Shown here piece after piece: positions 43,601 to 53,713 of a stretch of DNA of 64,000 nt. How positions within the stretch are numbered: position 1 is the first letter of the stretch; each line of letters opens with the position of its first letter. The notes under the pieces were generated by a model, which had not been told where the DNA came from, searched no databases, and saw nothing but the letters and a program-made list of their open reading frames with translations. Source of the DNA: Anaerolinea sp. (GTDB lineage: Bacteria; Chloroflexota; Anaerolineae; Anaerolineales; Villigracilaceae); contig JAIFNG010000035.1 of the NCBI GenBank assembly GCA_020047815.1, forward strand, positions 1 to 64,000. The letters are read 5' to 3'. Both the position numbers and the translations under genes were made by a program.

Positions 43601-43751
43601 CGCCCTGATTCCATCCATCACCGCCTTCTTTGACAAGGTGCTGGTCATGGCGGAGGATGAGAAAGTGAAACAAAATCGCCTTGCGCTGGTTGGGAAGATC
43701 GCCAGCCTATCCAAAGGCATGGCAGACCTCAGCAAGCTTGAAGGGTTCTAA
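40683..43751 (+). CDS. glyQS: Glycyl-tRNA synthetase, fused alpha and beta subunits
   Basis: A 1022-residue fusion of the two subunits that are separate (GlyQ, GlyS) in most bacteria. Residues about 5-290 are the alpha catalytic part ([32 protein letters not shown], the class II motifs [18 protein letters not shown] and [23 protein letters not shown]). A short linker at about 300-320 leads to the beta part, starting [19 protein letters not shown], with the tRNA-binding body and a C-terminal anticodon-binding-like region. It charges tRNA-Gly. The ATG at 40683 is used; an upstream in-frame TTG at 40665 is less likely. A bidirectional terminator follows. Confidence 0.97.
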   Translation: MTQKASSFQEIILKLQDFWAAHGCLITQPYYTQVGAGTMNPATFLRVLGPEPWNVAYVEPSVRPDDGRYGENPNRFQLHTQYQVILKPDPGNPQELYLESLKALGIDPRQHDIRFVEDNWEQPAISAWGLGWEVWLDGQEITQFTYFQQMGGVALDPVSVEITYGLERILIALNNAKSIWNEPWGSIQDRESVSVVTYGEIRRQEEFEHSKYYFETADVERVRAMYDLFSAEADACLAGGLIVPAHDYVLKCSHCFNILDTRGAISVAERQAFFRRIRELAKGVAVSYGEQRKGLEYPLLKNEAGKKQKVAAPALSSFHDQSSTFLLEIGVEELPANDVDAAHLQLVSRIPLLFKELNLTHGDVRVYTTPRRIVVSVDSLSPNQPDRENLVKGPPADKAFDKDGRPTQAALGFAKKNNLDPASLEAREIDGGKYVAAVVKQKGRPTPEVLVDVLPKLVEGIKFEKSMRWNDSGVAFSRPIRWYVALLGDMVIPFEYAGVVSGNISRGLRPYASPDILIPSADKYFAVMREAGILLDKEERKASIVEQVNQAAALIGGEAIIEEGLLNEVTNLIEMPTAVMGGFNEEFLSLPRDVLISVMKKHQRYFPVEKKSKADKPALTPVKDQDSDEGTASTLLPHFIAIRNGDDLHVDTVREGNEHVLGARFADANFFVREDVKLKIQDYRPKLSTLTFHTKLGSMLDKSNRMLKLGAELGEMLDFKDVVDIKHLARAVYLSKADLVTQMVTEMTSLQGIIGGEYALRSGESPEVAQAISEQYQTVPKTRVGQALALTDRLDSLVGLFAAGLAPTGAKDPFGLRRAAIGVVQPLIEHDLDFDLAKAVKESARTQPIEVTAEAQKQILEFIAGRLKVVLSDMGFKHDVVEAVLAAQSNNPAGTVRAVKQLSAWVEREDWSTILDGFARCVRILRSQTVEDGPLTVSEGHLVEVEEKALYQAIQTAVQHSPSTVNEFLTIVAALIPSITAFFDKVLVMAEDEKVKQNRLALVGKIASLSKGMADLSKLEGF

Positions 43752-43755
43752 AAGC

Positions 43756-43796
43756 AAAACGGGAACAAGCATCAGCCTGTTCCCGTTTTTTCTTTT
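43756..43796 (+). terminator. Bidirectional terminator between glyQS and the GT-C genes
   Basis: AAAACGGGAACA (43756-43767) pairs with TGTTCCCGTTTT (43778-43789), followed by TTCTTTT on the plus strand and TTTTGCTTTT on the minus strand. Convergent genes on both sides can use it. Confidence 0.9.
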
Positions 43797-43815
43797 GTAT
43801 GCTGCCTCATTGTTC

Positions 43816-45396
43816 CTAACTGTCAGCGTTTATACCTTTCAGCAGGTGATCGTACCTGCCTGTGTTCAAATTCCAAATTTCCACGATCCGCTGCCAGTCC
43901 CAGAGATCTCCACTGACCACAATTGAAAGTTTGTCATAATACAAGGCGATGTTTTGATCTGTGATCAAGTTTTTACCTTGCTTAAGAGTTTCAAGGTAAC
44001 CCTTGGGGATAATATGCCGAAAGTGGCCGATGCGCCATTTCTTTACATCATAAAGCGGCATGCGCGTCATCAACGGGTCAGCCAATGAATAATGATCAAC
44101 GACATGGAAGTTGGGTCCCATGGTCATGGCATTCAATCCCAACGCCCCCACCAGTTTGACCTTTACAGGTTTGAGGGAGAAGTACTCCCATTTATCACGG
44201 CTGAAGTTCATTGCTGGAATGCTGTTATTTTCCAGACATTCAAAAAGGCCCAACTCCGTATAGAAGACGCGCTCATCTGCGATGCCATATTCGTTGATGA
44301 GGGATTTCCTTTCCACCTCATTTGCAATATTGATGGAAGAGCTGCGTTCGGGAATTAAATAAATAGGTGCGGTGCCAATGAGAAGAACAAGGGCAATGGC
44401 AAGTCCATAAATTTTTGACGAATTAAATTCCATGGTTGATAGCAGTGCAACACAAGCCAGCAGGGGAGCCGAAAAAAAACGTCCGCTCATGAAGATGCCG
44501 CCGATGAAGATCGTGTAAATCAGGTAAATCAACATGCCCGCGATGATCAGTCTGTGCTGTTTATTCTTGTTACCCAGCCCCAGCCCGGCGGTCGTAAAAA
44601 TGGTCAGCAGGGTGATCGGGTCAACTGTCAGCGAATTTCGATAATAGTGCATCCCATGCATGACCAGGCTGGAAACGGGGATGTTCGTATTGATCTTTGC
44701 GTATGCCGTATTTGGGAAGGGGAAGCCGTAATAAAAAAGGGAGAATAATTCCCATGCGATAAGCGGCAGAAATCCCAGCCCAAGTGTGAGCAGGGTTCTG
44801 GTTTTGTTTGGGTTTTGCCAGAAAAGGACGAGCAGAGCCGGGAGGTAAAACACCAGTGTGTCGAGTCGATCCACTCCGCTGAGGGCTGCCAGCAGCGCGA
44901 GAATAAGGATGCTGCGCTGTGAGTTCAAGTACACCAGAATGAAAAGCAACAGGATGAGATGTGTGAGCGGGTTTTCCAGCCCCGAGGTGGAGTAATCGAT
45001 GAACGACTTGGAGACGGAAAAGACCAACAACCCCAAAATTGCGCCTTTTGTGGATGTGGCGACTTTGAACGCAAAAACTGCGGCCATCAAAATGGAAATT
45101 GCAATGGATATGATGATGTTCAGAAGATACATCTGCCCTTGACCGAGTGGATTGTCCCTCCAAAGATTGAGGACGAAATTTACTGCTGCCTGGATCAAAA
45201 ACCAGAGCGGATGAGTAAATGTCTGCACCCGCTCGCCAATGTTGAAGACTAATCCGTAACCGTGCAGGAAATTTTCCAGTGAACGAAAGGTGATGTACGC
45301 ATCATCGCTGACCCACGAGTTTCGGATGACCAGCCATGAATAAAGGATCAGGAAAGGGATCGCTAGTATCTTATATTTACTGCCTGATGATCTCAT
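43816..45396 (-). CDS. GT-C fold membrane glycosyltransferase-like protein (copy 2)
   Basis: A 526-residue protein with about 11 membrane segments and a C-terminal soluble part. The first outside loop has the acidic pair in NSWVSDDAYITFRSLENFLHG, the usual place of the catalytic Asp in GT-C enzymes that use polyprenyl-phosphate sugars, as in the AftB-like arabinosyl/mannosyltransferases. The C-terminal segment (about 390-526: GALGLNAMTMGPNFHVVDHYSLADPLMTRMP) is probably outside the cell. It is one base from, and clearly a duplicate of, the gene at 45398-47005. Donor and acceptor are unknown. Confidence 0.82.
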   Translation of the reverse strand: MRSSGSKYKILAIPFLILYSWLVIRNSWVSDDAYITFRSLENFLHGYGLVFNIGERVQTFTHPLWFLIQAAVNFVLNLWRDNPLGQGQMYLLNIIISIAISILMAAVFAFKVATSTKGAILGLLVFSVSKSFIDYSTSGLENPLTHLILLLFILVYLNSQRSILILALLAALSGVDRLDTLVFYLPALLVLFWQNPNKTRTLLTLGLGFLPLIAWELFSLFYYGFPFPNTAYAKINTNIPVSSLVMHGMHYYRNSLTVDPITLLTIFTTAGLGLGNKNKQHRLIIAGMLIYLIYTIFIGGIFMSGRFFSAPLLACVALLSTMEFNSSKIYGLAIALVLLIGTAPIYLIPERSSSINIANEVERKSLINEYGIADERVFYTELGLFECLENNSIPAMNFSRDKWEYFSLKPVKVKLVGALGLNAMTMGPNFHVVDHYSLADPLMTRMPLYDVKKWRIGHFRHIIPKGYLETLKQGKNLITDQNIALYYDKLSIVVSGDLWDWQRIVEIWNLNTGRYDHLLKGINADS

Positions 45397-45397
45397 C

Positions 45398-47005
45398 TCA
45401 GTCTTCTTCAGGAGGGGCGGATGAAAAAGCGCTTCCTACCAGATAGTCATACTTGCCTGTGTTCAAATTCCAGATTTCCACGATTCGCTGCCAGTCCCAT
45501 AGATCACCCTTGATGACATGGGATAACTTATCATAATACTGGGCAACATTTTGGTCTTCGATCAGGTTCGTTCCTGCCTTGATGCTTTCAATATAGCCCT
45601 CGGGGATGACATGCCGAAAATGCCCGATGCGCCATTTGTTTTGGTCATAGAGCGGCATGCGCGGCATCAGCGGGTCAGCCAGTGAATTCATGTCAATAAT
45701 GTGAAAGTTGGGTCCCATCGTCATTGCATTCATCCCCAGCGGACCCACCACCTTGACCCTGACCGGCTGGTTGGGCAGATAAACCCAATTATCGCGGGCG
45801 TAGCCTGTGGATGGCGCACTCTTCTTTTTTAGCCGTTCAAAAAATCCCAACCCTGTATAAACAATGCGCTCGTCGGAAATTCCATATTCGTCAACAAAGA
45901 CGCGGTGATCCCTGTCATCGCCGACTCCGTAGGCGGGATTCCGTTCGGTTATGATGAAAATGGGCGCAATGCCGATGAGTAAGACCAGGCCAAGCGCCAG
46001 ACCGTATGTTTTACTTGATCTAAATTCCATGGTTGCCAGCAGCGCAGTGCAAGCCAGAAGCGGCGTGGAAAAATACCGACCGCTCATGAAGTCGCCGCCA
46101 ATGTTGACCGTGTAGAGCAGATAGATCACCACCCCCGCAATAATCGTCCTGTGTTGGTTGTTTTTATTGATCAAAACTACGCCAGTGACCGCGAATATGG
46201 TCAGCAGGGTGATGGGATCCATTCGCAGGGAATTCATGTAGTAATTAATTCCCTGCGTGATCAGACTGGCGGCGGGAATGCCGGTATTGATCTTTGCATA
46301 TGCTGTGTTTGGGAATGGAAAGCCGTAATAAAAAATGGAGAATAATTCCCATGCGATCAGCGGTAGAAATCCCAACCCAAGGGTGGCGAAAGTTTTTCCC
46401 TTGTCGGGACTTTGCCAGAAAAGGACGAGCAGGGCGGGGAAGTAAAACACAAGCGTGTCCAGCCGGTCCACACCACCGAGGGATGCCAGCAGCGCAAGGA
46501 GGAAAATGTCGCGCTGTGAGTTTTCTTTTTGGGTCAGGTGGAGAAAAATGAAAAGCAAAAGAATGAGATGGGTCAGCGGATTCTCCAGCCCCGAAGTGGA
46601 ATAATCAATGAAAGCCTTGGAGAGGGAGAAGATCAACAGCCCCAAAATTGCGCCGTTTGTGGATCTGGCAACCTTGAAGGCAAAGATCGTTGCCATCAAA
46701 ATGGAAATTGCAATGGACATGAAGACATTTAAAAAATACATTTGTCCCTGTCCAAATGGATTTGTCTTCCAAATGTTGAAGAAGAAATTTGCCCCTGCTT
46801 GGATCAAAAACCAGAGTGGATGCGTAAATGTCTGCACCCGTTCGCCAATGTTGAATACGAGGCCGTAGCCATGCAGGAAATTTTCGAGCGAACGAAAGGT
46901 GATGATCGCATCATCACTGACCCATGAGGTTCGAATAACCAGGAATGCGTAGAGTGCCAGGAATGGAATAATGAGTGTCTTACGTTGGTTAAACCATGAA
47001 TTCAT
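45398..47005 (-). CDS. GT-C fold membrane glycosyltransferase-like protein (copy 1)
   Basis: A 535-residue protein with the same layout as its neighbour: a first loop with TSWVSDDAIITFRSLENFLHG, about 11 membrane helices, and a C-terminal outside domain. Many stretches are identical between the two (FNIGERVQTFTHPLWFLIQA; FIDYSTSGLENPLTHLILLLF), so they arose by tandem duplication. ATG 47005 is chosen over an upstream TTG; a TATACT box (minus, 47019-47014) eight bases before it hints at a leaderless start. Likely decorates cell-envelope glycans or glycoproteins; this is inferred from the fold. Confidence 0.82.
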   Translation of the reverse strand: MNSWFNQRKTLIIPFLALYAFLVIRTSWVSDDAIITFRSLENFLHGYGLVFNIGERVQTFTHPLWFLIQAGANFFFNIWKTNPFGQGQMYFLNVFMSIAISILMATIFAFKVARSTNGAILGLLIFSLSKAFIDYSTSGLENPLTHLILLLFIFLHLTQKENSQRDIFLLALLASLGGVDRLDTLVFYFPALLVLFWQSPDKGKTFATLGLGFLPLIAWELFSIFYYGFPFPNTAYAKINTGIPAASLITQGINYYMNSLRMDPITLLTIFAVTGVVLINKNNQHRTIIAGVVIYLLYTVNIGGDFMSGRYFSTPLLACTALLATMEFRSSKTYGLALGLVLLIGIAPIFIITERNPAYGVGDDRDHRVFVDEYGISDERIVYTGLGFFERLKKKSAPSTGYARDNWVYLPNQPVRVKVVGPLGMNAMTMGPNFHIIDMNSLADPLMPRMPLYDQNKWRIGHFRHVIPEGYIESIKAGTNLIEDQNVAQYYDKLSHVIKGDLWDWQRIVEIWNLNTGKYDYLVGSAFSSAPPEED

Positions 47006-47041
47006 AAGATGTAAGTATAATTCAAAGAAAGACAATGGACG

Positions 47042-47077
47042 AATGACCAGAGCAGAGAAAAGCCCTGGTCATTTTTT
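47042..47077 (+). terminator. Hairpin with T-run between divergent genes
   Basis: AATGACCAG (47042-47050) pairs with CTGGTCATT (47065-47073), followed by TTTTA in the plus direction. No plus-strand gene ends here, so it may stop a short transcript or reduce antisense read-through into dnaG. Confidence 0.5.
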
Positions 47078-47258
47078 ATCGTCTATAATTGCCTTGATCA
47101 CTTCCCTCCAGTTTCCATTCCTTTTTGTTCACGCTCAGGGAACTCTCATGCCTTTTGAGCTGGAGAAACTGAAAAATTATCAAGCTGTATTGGCGTATTC
47201 AGAATTGTCTTACAATACAGGTGAAACGTAATCTCCGACCTTTGTCCCCATCCAAACC

Positions 47259-49184
47259 ATGTCCACCATTGATGAAATCAAAGCCAGAATAGATATTGTA
47301 GACCTCGTCTCTGAGGCGGGTGTGAAACTGCGCCACGCAGGCAAAAATTACACAGGATTCTGTCCATTCCACGATAACAAGCACACGCCGGCCTTTGTGG
47401 TCTGGCCTGAGTCTGGGACATGGCGCTGCTTTGGCCAATGCAACGAGGGCGGCGATATCTTCAAGTTTGTTATGAAGCGCGAGGGGATCGACTTCAAGGA
47501 GGCACTGGCAAAACTGGCGGATCGCGCAGGGGTGAAGCTGGAATCCTTTGTCGCGGAGAGGCCTGAGGCCAGGGAAGCCCATGAACATTTGCGCGCTGTG
47601 CTTGAAGATGCGATTGTCTATTACCGGACCCATCTATTTAATAATAAGGATGTTCTGACCTACCTGCATGAAAAGCGTAAATTAACAGACGCCACCATTG
47701 AGACTTTCGGCTTGGGCTACGCACCCCAGGGCTACGAAAACCTGCTCAAAAACTTCACAGCCAAGGGGTACATGGAACAGGACTTAATTGACGCAGGATT
47801 GTTGTCTGTCCGTGAGGCAGATACTTCGACACCCGGCCACTCAGACACCCGTATTTATGATAAATTCCGCAACCGCATCATGATTCCCATCCGCGATGAG
47901 AATGGGAAGATGGCCGGTTTTGGTGCTCGTATTGTTGACCCGAACGATGTTCCCAAGTTTCTGAATTCACCTGAAACCCCGATCTTTACGAAGGGGCACA
48001 TTCTTTATGGGTTGGATCGCGCCCGTAAGCCGATCCGCGCGGCAGACCAGGCTGTGATCGTGGAAGGCTACCTCGATGTGATCGCCCTGCACCAGGCGGG
48101 CTATGAGAATGTTGTCTCGCCGATGGGTACGGCTCTGACCGAGGACCAGTTGCGGCTCCTGAAACGCTCGACGCGGCGTATTGTCCTGGCACTCGACCCC
48201 GATGTGGCTGGACAAAAAGCCGTCCTGCGCGGACTTGACGCGGCCCGCTCTGCGATGGATCGCGAAGGGGAGTTGGGATTCGATGCGCGTGGACTGCTGC
48301 GCAATGAGGCGCGTTTGCAGGCAGATCTACGGGTAGCCTCAATGCCCGATGACCTTGACCCCGATGAGATCGTGGCACGTGACCGAGACGAGTGGAAGCG
48401 CCTGATCGAAAACGCCAAGCCCATTGTGACACATGTCATGGATTCCCTGGCGGTCGGTCAGAACCTGAACGATGCCAAGGTCAAGAATCAAATTGCGGCA
48501 CAGGTACTCCCGCTGATCGAGGATCTGCCCAGTCCTCTGGAGCGTGACACCTATCGTCAGGCGCTGGCGCGAATGTTAAGGGTGGATGAAGGCTCATTGA
48601 CCAGCACTCTGGTTCAGGGAGTGCCTGTTAAGCGCAAGCCGCGTGGATCAGGCTCAAGCCCGCAGGTACAGAAAATGCCTGTGGTGGCACTCAATCCCAC
48701 TTTGAAAATCGAATCCTATTGTATTGGGGCTTTGTTCCGCAAGCCTGCCCTTTTGTACCGCCTGGACCGCAAGTTGCAGGAGTTTGGCTTGAGCGCTTTG
48801 GCGGTGGAGGATTTCGAGTATACTGACCATCAACTGGTGTTTGGCGTAATTCGTCTGGCTGTGGAGCAGGATGAGAAGGATCATCAGCATTATTTGATGA
48901 GCCATTTACCTGAAACGATCAGCAGCCTTTCAAAAGATTTGCTCGCAGAAACAGAGCAGCTTGATCCTGTGGAGGATAAATTGCTTGATGAGCTGTTGTC
49001 GCGTCTTCTGGATTTGCGCCGTGTATATGCAATGGCAAACATAAATCAGTTGCGTTTTTTTCAGGAGGAGGAACAACAACAGGGCGGCGGCAACATAAAA
49101 ATATACCAGGAGCAGGCTGTGCAATTAACAAAACTGCTCAATAGTCTGGATCAGGCAAAGAGAAAGTTGTCTTCGAAGCGGTAG
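47259..49184 (+). CDS. dnaG: DNA primase
   Basis: A 641-residue DnaG. The N-terminal zinc-binding domain has Cys35, His38, Cys57 and Cys61 (CPFH ... CFGQC; a C-x3-C spacing). The RNA polymerase core includes the usual [13 protein letters not shown] and [22 protein letters not shown] stretches and a Toprim part with [16 protein letters not shown] and [11 protein letters not shown]. The C-terminal helicase-interacting region is shorter than in E. coli. It makes RNA primers at the replication fork. No ribosome binding site is visible before ATG 47259; TACAAT at 47211-47216 could be the -10 box. The sigma factor gene follows, as in the macromolecular-synthesis operon. Confidence 0.96.
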   Translation: MSTIDEIKARIDIVDLVSEAGVKLRHAGKNYTGFCPFHDNKHTPAFVVWPESGTWRCFGQCNEGGDIFKFVMKREGIDFKEALAKLADRAGVKLESFVAERPEAREAHEHLRAVLEDAIVYYRTHLFNNKDVLTYLHEKRKLTDATIETFGLGYAPQGYENLLKNFTAKGYMEQDLIDAGLLSVREADTSTPGHSDTRIYDKFRNRIMIPIRDENGKMAGFGARIVDPNDVPKFLNSPETPIFTKGHILYGLDRARKPIRAADQAVIVEGYLDVIALHQAGYENVVSPMGTALTEDQLRLLKRSTRRIVLALDPDVAGQKAVLRGLDAARSAMDREGELGFDARGLLRNEARLQADLRVASMPDDLDPDEIVARDRDEWKRLIENAKPIVTHVMDSLAVGQNLNDAKVKNQIAAQVLPLIEDLPSPLERDTYRQALARMLRVDEGSLTSTLVQGVPVKRKPRGSGSSPQVQKMPVVALNPTLKIESYCIGALFRKPALLYRLDRKLQEFGLSALAVEDFEYTDHQLVFGVIRLAVEQDEKDHQHYLMSHLPETISSLSKDLLAETEQLDPVEDKLLDELLSRLLDLRRVYAMANINQLRFFQEEEQQQGGGNIKIYQEQAVQLTKLLNSLDQAKRKLSSKR

Positions 49185-49261
49185 TAATAATTGGCATTTG
49201 GAAATTCCAATTCCAAATGCAGAGCTGTTTCGCTCCGCGTATTTTATTAAAAAGGGAACCC

Positions 49262-50887
49262 ATGCCCGCAAAATTAAAACCCGGAACCAAAGGAAAGCCA
49301 AAACAAAAGCCGAAGGCAAAGGTGCAGGTATCTGCCCGCACATCAAAGGCTGCAGCTCTCGAACTGCCAGTGGATGCCATTTTATATCCCCTGGTAGACG
49401 ATGAACAATCCCTTGATACGGTGGCGGACGAGATCATTGAGCCCGATGAATCCCTATTCGCGCAGCAGGAGGAGGAGGATAGCGATGAAATTTTGCCGTT
49501 GCGTTCGCATGAACTTGCGGCGGAACTTTCTGAAGATCCCGTGCGCTTGTACCTGCGCGAGATCGGACAGGTGAAACTGCTTGATTCTGACAGTGAGTTC
49601 CGGCTTGCCACATTGAGCGAAGCAGACCGCCACATTACCGCGCTTCGGAATTTGAAACAGCGCAAAGGTGTTTCACAGGCTTCCTCCATTTATCATTCTT
49701 TGCTTTTGGAAATGCTAACTTCGTGGGAGCGGCTCATCGAGGATGCCGAGCAACTGGACCAGGAACTCCCCAATCTTGCCTTGATGATCGCCGAAGCCCA
49801 GTCGCTGCATGCCGGCTGGCAATTTGATTCCCCCTCTTATTTTCGGGCTTATTTGGATAACGGCCATTGGGGTGTGGATCATCTTTGGGGCGGTCTTGTC
49901 CGCCATGCCTACTGTGTATTTCTTGGCTTATACCTGCTCCCGTTTAAATATGCGGAGTGGCTGGTGTCTTATGCCCGCACTCAACATGCCTTTCCTGCCC
50001 GGCGGACTCTATTTCGCAACCTGCCGCCTGACGAGGACCTTTTCACCGAAATGGATGCGGTGCATGCCCGTGCAGTGGAAGGCAATCAGGCACTGATCCG
50101 TGCGAACCTGCGGCTGGTGGTAAGCGTTGCCAAGCGCTATCTTGGGCGCGGCATGTCGCTATTGGATCTGATCCAGGAAGGCAACATGGGGTTGTTGCGC
50201 GCCATAGGCAAGTTCGATCCGCGCCGCGGTTTCAAGTTCAGTACCTATGCCACGTGGTGGATTCGTCAATCCATTAATCGTTCAATTGCAGAGCAGGCGC
50301 GCACCATTCGCATCCCCGTCCATTTGTTTGAATCGATCTCGCGTATTTTGCGTGCTCAACGGCACCTTACACAGGCGCTGGGCCGGGATCCAAGCAAGGC
50401 AGAATTGGCTTTGGAGATAGGTTACCTTTCTGCTGCTGATGTGCAAATGATCCTGCGCGCGCGTGCTGAGAACAAGCCGCTCAAACCTGAATTACAGCAT
50501 CGCTTTGAGACTGCCACTCAAAAAGTGACTCGCATTCTGCGCTCCGCCGAGGAACCCATATCACTTGAGGGACCCGTGGGTGATGAAGATTCCAGTTCTC
50601 TGGGCGATTTCATTGAAGACGAAGATGCGCCCTCTCCCATGGATGTTGCCGCGCGTGAGATGCTCCGTGAGCAGGTTCAGCACGCGTTGGAGTCGCTCTC
50701 AGACCGCGAACGCGAAGTTTTGGAACTGCGCTTTGGATTGCGTGATGGAAAGGAGCATACGCTTGAAGAGGTCAGTCACTACTTCAACGTTACCCGTGAG
50801 CGTGTGCGCCAGATCGAAGCGAAGGCACTTCGTAAAATGCGACATCCTGCGCGCAGTCGTGATCTGCGCGATTATTTGGGTGATTAG
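49262..50887 (+). CDS. rpoD: Primary sigma factor (RpoD/SigA type)
   Basis: A 541-residue sigma-70 factor. ATG 49262 follows AAAAGGGAACCC. After a Lys-rich N-terminus and acidic stretch come region 1.2 ([16 protein letters not shown], about 97-112), a non-conserved spacer, region 2 ([20 protein letters not shown] and the -10-binding [17 protein letters not shown]), region 3 and region 4 with the -35-binding helix-turn-helix ([20 protein letters not shown]). The full set of regions points to the housekeeping or a close primary-like sigma factor. It lies 77 bases after dnaG. In Chloroflexi several group 1/2 factors can exist, so the gene name is likely but not certain. Confidence 0.92.
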   Translation: MPAKLKPGTKGKPKQKPKAKVQVSARTSKAAALELPVDAILYPLVDDEQSLDTVADEIIEPDESLFAQQEEEDSDEILPLRSHELAAELSEDPVRLYLREIGQVKLLDSDSEFRLATLSEADRHITALRNLKQRKGVSQASSIYHSLLLEMLTSWERLIEDAEQLDQELPNLALMIAEAQSLHAGWQFDSPSYFRAYLDNGHWGVDHLWGGLVRHAYCVFLGLYLLPFKYAEWLVSYARTQHAFPARRTLFRNLPPDEDLFTEMDAVHARAVEGNQALIRANLRLVVSVAKRYLGRGMSLLDLIQEGNMGLLRAIGKFDPRRGFKFSTYATWWIRQSINRSIAEQARTIRIPVHLFESISRILRAQRHLTQALGRDPSKAELALEIGYLSAADVQMILRARAENKPLKPELQHRFETATQKVTRILRSAEEPISLEGPVGDEDSSSLGDFIEDEDAPSPMDVAAREMLREQVQHALESLSDREREVLELRFGLRDGKEHTLEEVSHYFNVTRERVRQIEAKALRKMRHPARSRDLRDYLGD

Positions 50888-50986
50888 AAAATTTCGCAGG
50901 TCACCTTTCAAATGTGACATTACGGAATTTTCTTGCTCCGTGTTTTGTGAAACATGGCACATTCCCTAGCCCCTGCAAGTCCATTA

Positions 50987-50995
50987 TGATATACT
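50987..50995 (+). promoter_or_regulatory. Extended -10 promoter of the nuo operon
   Basis: TGATATACT (TG-N-TATACT) 41 bases before nuoA. The leader of about 34 bases carries the AAAGAGGTG ribosome binding site. Confidence 0.55.
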
Positions 50996-51035
50996 TGACC
51001 AAAAGTGTCTTATTTCACACACCAAAGAGGTGTTT

Positions 51036-51392
51036 ATGTTGTTGGAGTACATTGCCATAGCAGTCATGATCGCGGTCGCCACGTTCATTGCGTTCGCCGC
51101 GATAGGTTTGGGGGAGTTATTGGGTCCGAAGAAAAACACAGAGGCAAAGTCCACGCCCTATGAATCAGGTATGAATCCGTATGGGGAAGGAACACGACGC
51201 ATGCCCGTCCGCTTTTACCTGATCGCTGTGCTCTTCATTCTCTTCGATATTGAAGTGGTATTCTTTTTGCCCTGGGCGATCGCATTCCGCAGACTGGGTA
51301 TTTTTGGCTTGCTTGAAATGGTCGTCTTTATCGTTATCTTATTGGTAGGCTATGTATACGCCTGGAAGAAAGGAGCGTTGGAATGGGAGTAG
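51036..51392 (+). CDS. nuoA: NADH-quinone oxidoreductase subunit A
   Basis: A 118-residue membrane subunit of respiratory complex I with three helices (about 3-27, 61-82, 90-110). The conserved [32 protein letters not shown] stretch (read in parts) is diagnostic, with Cys replaced by Ser in the ESG motif position where many homologues have ECG. ATG 51036 follows AAAGAGGTG; a GTG two codons earlier is in frame. First gene of the nuo operon; overlaps nuoB by ten bases. Confidence 0.96.
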   Translation: MLLEYIAIAVMIAVATFIAFAAIGLGELLGPKKNTEAKSTPYESGMNPYGEGTRRMPVRFYLIAVLFILFDIEVVFFLPWAIAFRRLGIFGLLEMVVFIVILLVGYVYAWKKGALEWE

Positions 51393-51877
51393 AACAAAAA
51401 CTTGGAGATATGGGCGTGGTTACTACCACGCTGGAAAATGTGGTTAATTGGTCGCGGACCAATGCCATGTGGCCGATGTTGTTTGGTCTGGCTTGCTGCG
51501 CGATCGAGATGATGGCTGCGCAGGCTTCGAACTACGATATGAGCCGCTTTGGCATGGAGTTAATGCGGGCCAGCCCCCGTCAGTCTGACCTGATGATTGT
51601 GGCCGGCCGTGTTTCGAAGAAAATGGGTCCTGTCCTCCGCCGGTTGTACGACCAGATGCCCGAGCCGAAGTGGGTAATTGCAATGGGCGACTGTGCATCG
51701 TGCGGCGGCGTCTTCAATAACTATGCGATCTTTCAGGGTGTGGATGAAGTTGTCCCGGTGGATGTGTACGTGGCGGGCTGTCCGCCGCGCCCTGAAGCTT
51801 TGATCCATGGTGTGCTCACTTTGTATGAAAAGGTGAAAGGCGAGAAGTTCAAGGACCTGGCTGAAAAGTACGGATAA
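51383..51877 (+). CDS. nuoB: NADH-quinone oxidoreductase subunit B
   Basis: A 164-residue soluble arm subunit that holds the terminal N2 [4Fe-4S] cluster next to the quinone site. Ligands are visible: the tandem Cys38-Cys39 in GLACCAIEM, Cys104 in MGDCASCGG and Cys133 in AGCPPRPEA. The [20 protein letters not shown] stretch is typical. The start overlaps nuoA. A short palindromic stretch separates it from nuoC. Confidence 0.98.
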   Translation: MGVEQKLGDMGVVTTTLENVVNWSRTNAMWPMLFGLACCAIEMMAAQASNYDMSRFGMELMRASPRQSDLMIVAGRVSKKMGPVLRRLYDQMPEPKWVIAMGDCASCGGVFNNYAIFQGVDEVVPVDVYVAGCPPRPEALIHGVLTLYEKVKGEKFKDLAEKYG

Positions 51878-51881
51878 TTAC

Positions 51882-51932
51882 GCACCCTCACCAGAGTCTT
51901 CCCCCTGCGGGAGAAGGACAGGGAATGAGGGC
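51882..51932. repeat. Imperfect palindromic intergenic element between nuoB and nuoC
   Basis: CCCTCA (51885-51890) and TGAGGG (51926-51931) flank an imperfect inner stem (CTTCCCCC, TGC, GGGAGAAGG). It resembles the GC-rich repetitive palindromes scattered in many genomes. Only one copy was noticed here. Confidence 0.4.
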
Positions 51933-51944
51933 GTGGAGCAATGT

Positions 51945-52481
51945 ATGGATACAAAACTGGAACCTATTGTTAAAAATATTCAGCAAAAATTCAACGCGAC
52001 TTTTGAAGAATTTCGCGGTGAAGTGCATCTATTTTTAAAGCCGGAGCAGATCGTGGATGTGTTGACTTTGTTGCGCGACGAACATCACTTTGAATTGCTT
52101 TCGGCATTAACTGCAGTGGATTATTACCCGCAGACTTCACCGCGCTTTCATGTGATCTATCAACTGACATCACTCGCCAAAAATCTATCCCTGCAGCTCA
52201 GAATCCCGATAAATGGAAATAACCCCGGGGTTGGAGCCGGGTCATATCCTCGTATCCCGACTGCCACCGGAGTGTATGGCGTGGCGAACTGGCGTGAGCG
52301 TGAACTTCTCGATATGTTCGGCATTGAATTTGAAGGTCACCCAGACCCGCGCCGCATTTTGATGCCGGAGGGAACCGAGGGGCATCCGCTTCGAAAAGAT
52401 TTTCCGTTGGGGTATGAAGAACCGCAGTTCACCTTTAACTTTGATGAGATCGGTTTGCACAAGCCGCGCCCAAAGGAATAG
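51945..52481 (+). CDS. nuoC: NADH-quinone oxidoreductase subunit C
   Basis: A 178-residue peripheral-arm subunit (30-kDa family). The signature GVYGVANWRERELLDMFGIEFEGHPD (read in parts) followed by RRILMPEGTEGHPLRKDFPLGYEEP is clear. ATG 51945 is chosen with GTGGAG six bases upstream; a GTG at 51933 is the alternative. Separate from nuoD, which follows after two bases; no C-D fusion. Confidence 0.96.
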   Translation: MDTKLEPIVKNIQQKFNATFEEFRGEVHLFLKPEQIVDVLTLLRDEHHFELLSALTAVDYYPQTSPRFHVIYQLTSLAKNLSLQLRIPINGNNPGVGAGSYPRIPTATGVYGVANWRERELLDMFGIEFEGHPDPRRILMPEGTEGHPLRKDFPLGYEEPQFTFNFDEIGLHKPRPKE

Positions 52482-52483
52482 TT

Positions 52484-53713
52484 ATGACCCAGATTGAAGA
52501 AGTCAGTATTGATCAATTTAAACATCTTGTATCAGAGCGTGCCCTGACAGGCGAGACCATGCTCCTGAATATGGGGCCGCAGCATCCGTCCACGCATGGC
52601 GTTTTGCGCCTGCTGCTTGAGCTGGATGGTGAGATCGTTGTCAATTGCATTCCCGATATTGGGTACTTGCACACGGGCATCGAAAAGAACATGGAAGCCA
52701 AGACGTATCAAAAGGCGGAAGTGATGACCGACCGCCTCGACTATATGAACCCGATGGGCAATAACCTGGCTTATGTGATGGCAGTTGAAAAACTGGTCGA
52801 TCTCGATGTTCCCCCGCGCGCACAGGCTTTGCGTGTCATTCTGGTTGAATTGCAGCGCATCGCATCGCATTTGGTGTGGCTGGGCAGCGTGGGGCTTGAC
52901 CTGGCCGCCATGTCCATGTTCCTGTATTGTTTCCGCGAGCGAGAACAAATCCTCGATATTTTTGAACTGGTGTCCGGGCAGCGCATGATGACCACCTACT
53001 TCCGCCCTGGCGGTGTGTGGCGTGACGTGCCTGTGGAATTTGAAAAAGCAGTGCGCGAGTTTCTCAAGATCTTTCCAAAGCGGATCGATGAATATGAGAC
53101 TTTGCTGACGAAAAACCCGCTCTTTCTGGACCGTATGCTTGGGCTTGGCCTCTTGGATGCAGCCACCGCCTTATCCTATGGCGTAACCGGACCCACCCTG
53201 CGCGCTTCAGGTGTGGACTGGGACCTGCGTAAGGCACGCCCGTATTCAGGTTATGAGCAATATGATTTCAATGTGCCTGTACTTACTGAAGGTGACACAT
53301 ACGCTCGTTATCTGGTGCGTATTCAGGAATTTCGTGAGTCTTTGAAGATCATTGAGCAGGCTTTAAATAAATTGCCGTTTGGACCTGTTCGCTCTGAAAA
53401 CCGCAAGTTTGTCCCGCCGCCTCGTTCAGAGATCGGTGTCAGTATGGAATCCCTGATCCATCACTTCAAGCTGTGGACCGAAGGCTTCCCTGCGCCCAGA
53501 GCTTCCGTTTACAGCGCAATTGAATCACCGCGCGGCGAACTGGCCCTCATGCTTGAAGGGGACGGCGGACCCAAGCCCCTGCGCGTTCATTTGCGCACGC
53601 CTTCATTTGACAACCTGTCTGTACTTCCTCATATCGTGAAGGGACATTTGGTTGCTGACCTGGTCGCCATTCTCGCATCAATTGATATTGTCCTCGGAGA
53701 TATTGACAGATGA
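52484..53713 (+). CDS. nuoD: NADH-quinone oxidoreductase subunit D
   Basis: A 409-residue 49-kDa-type subunit that lines the quinone-binding cavity. Conserved stretches include LNMGPQHPSTHGVLRLLLEL with the quinone-region His, GYLHTGIEKNMEAKTYQK, DRLDYMNPMGNNLAY and, at the C-terminus, LPHIVKGHLVADLVAILASIDIVLGDIDR (read in parts). Its stop overlaps the start of nuoE by four bases. Confidence 0.98.
   Translation: MTQIEEVSIDQFKHLVSERALTGETMLLNMGPQHPSTHGVLRLLLELDGEIVVNCIPDIGYLHTGIEKNMEAKTYQKAEVMTDRLDYMNPMGNNLAYVMAVEKLVDLDVPPRAQALRVILVELQRIASHLVWLGSVGLDLAAMSMFLYCFREREQILDIFELVSGQRMMTTYFRPGGVWRDVPVEFEKAVREFLKIFPKRIDEYETLLTKNPLFLDRMLGLGLLDAATALSYGVTGPTLRASGVDWDLRKARPYSGYEQYDFNVPVLTEGDTYARYLVRIQEFRESLKIIEQALNKLPFGPVRSENRKFVPPPRSEIGVSMESLIHHFKLWTEGFPAPRASVYSAIESPRGELALMLEGDGGPKPLRVHLRTPSFDNLSVLPHIVKGHLVADLVAILASIDIVLGDIDR

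Noticed and set aside
42789-43673. 294-codon minus-strand reading inside glyQS
   Set aside because: It is antisense to a conserved essential gene and has no family features.
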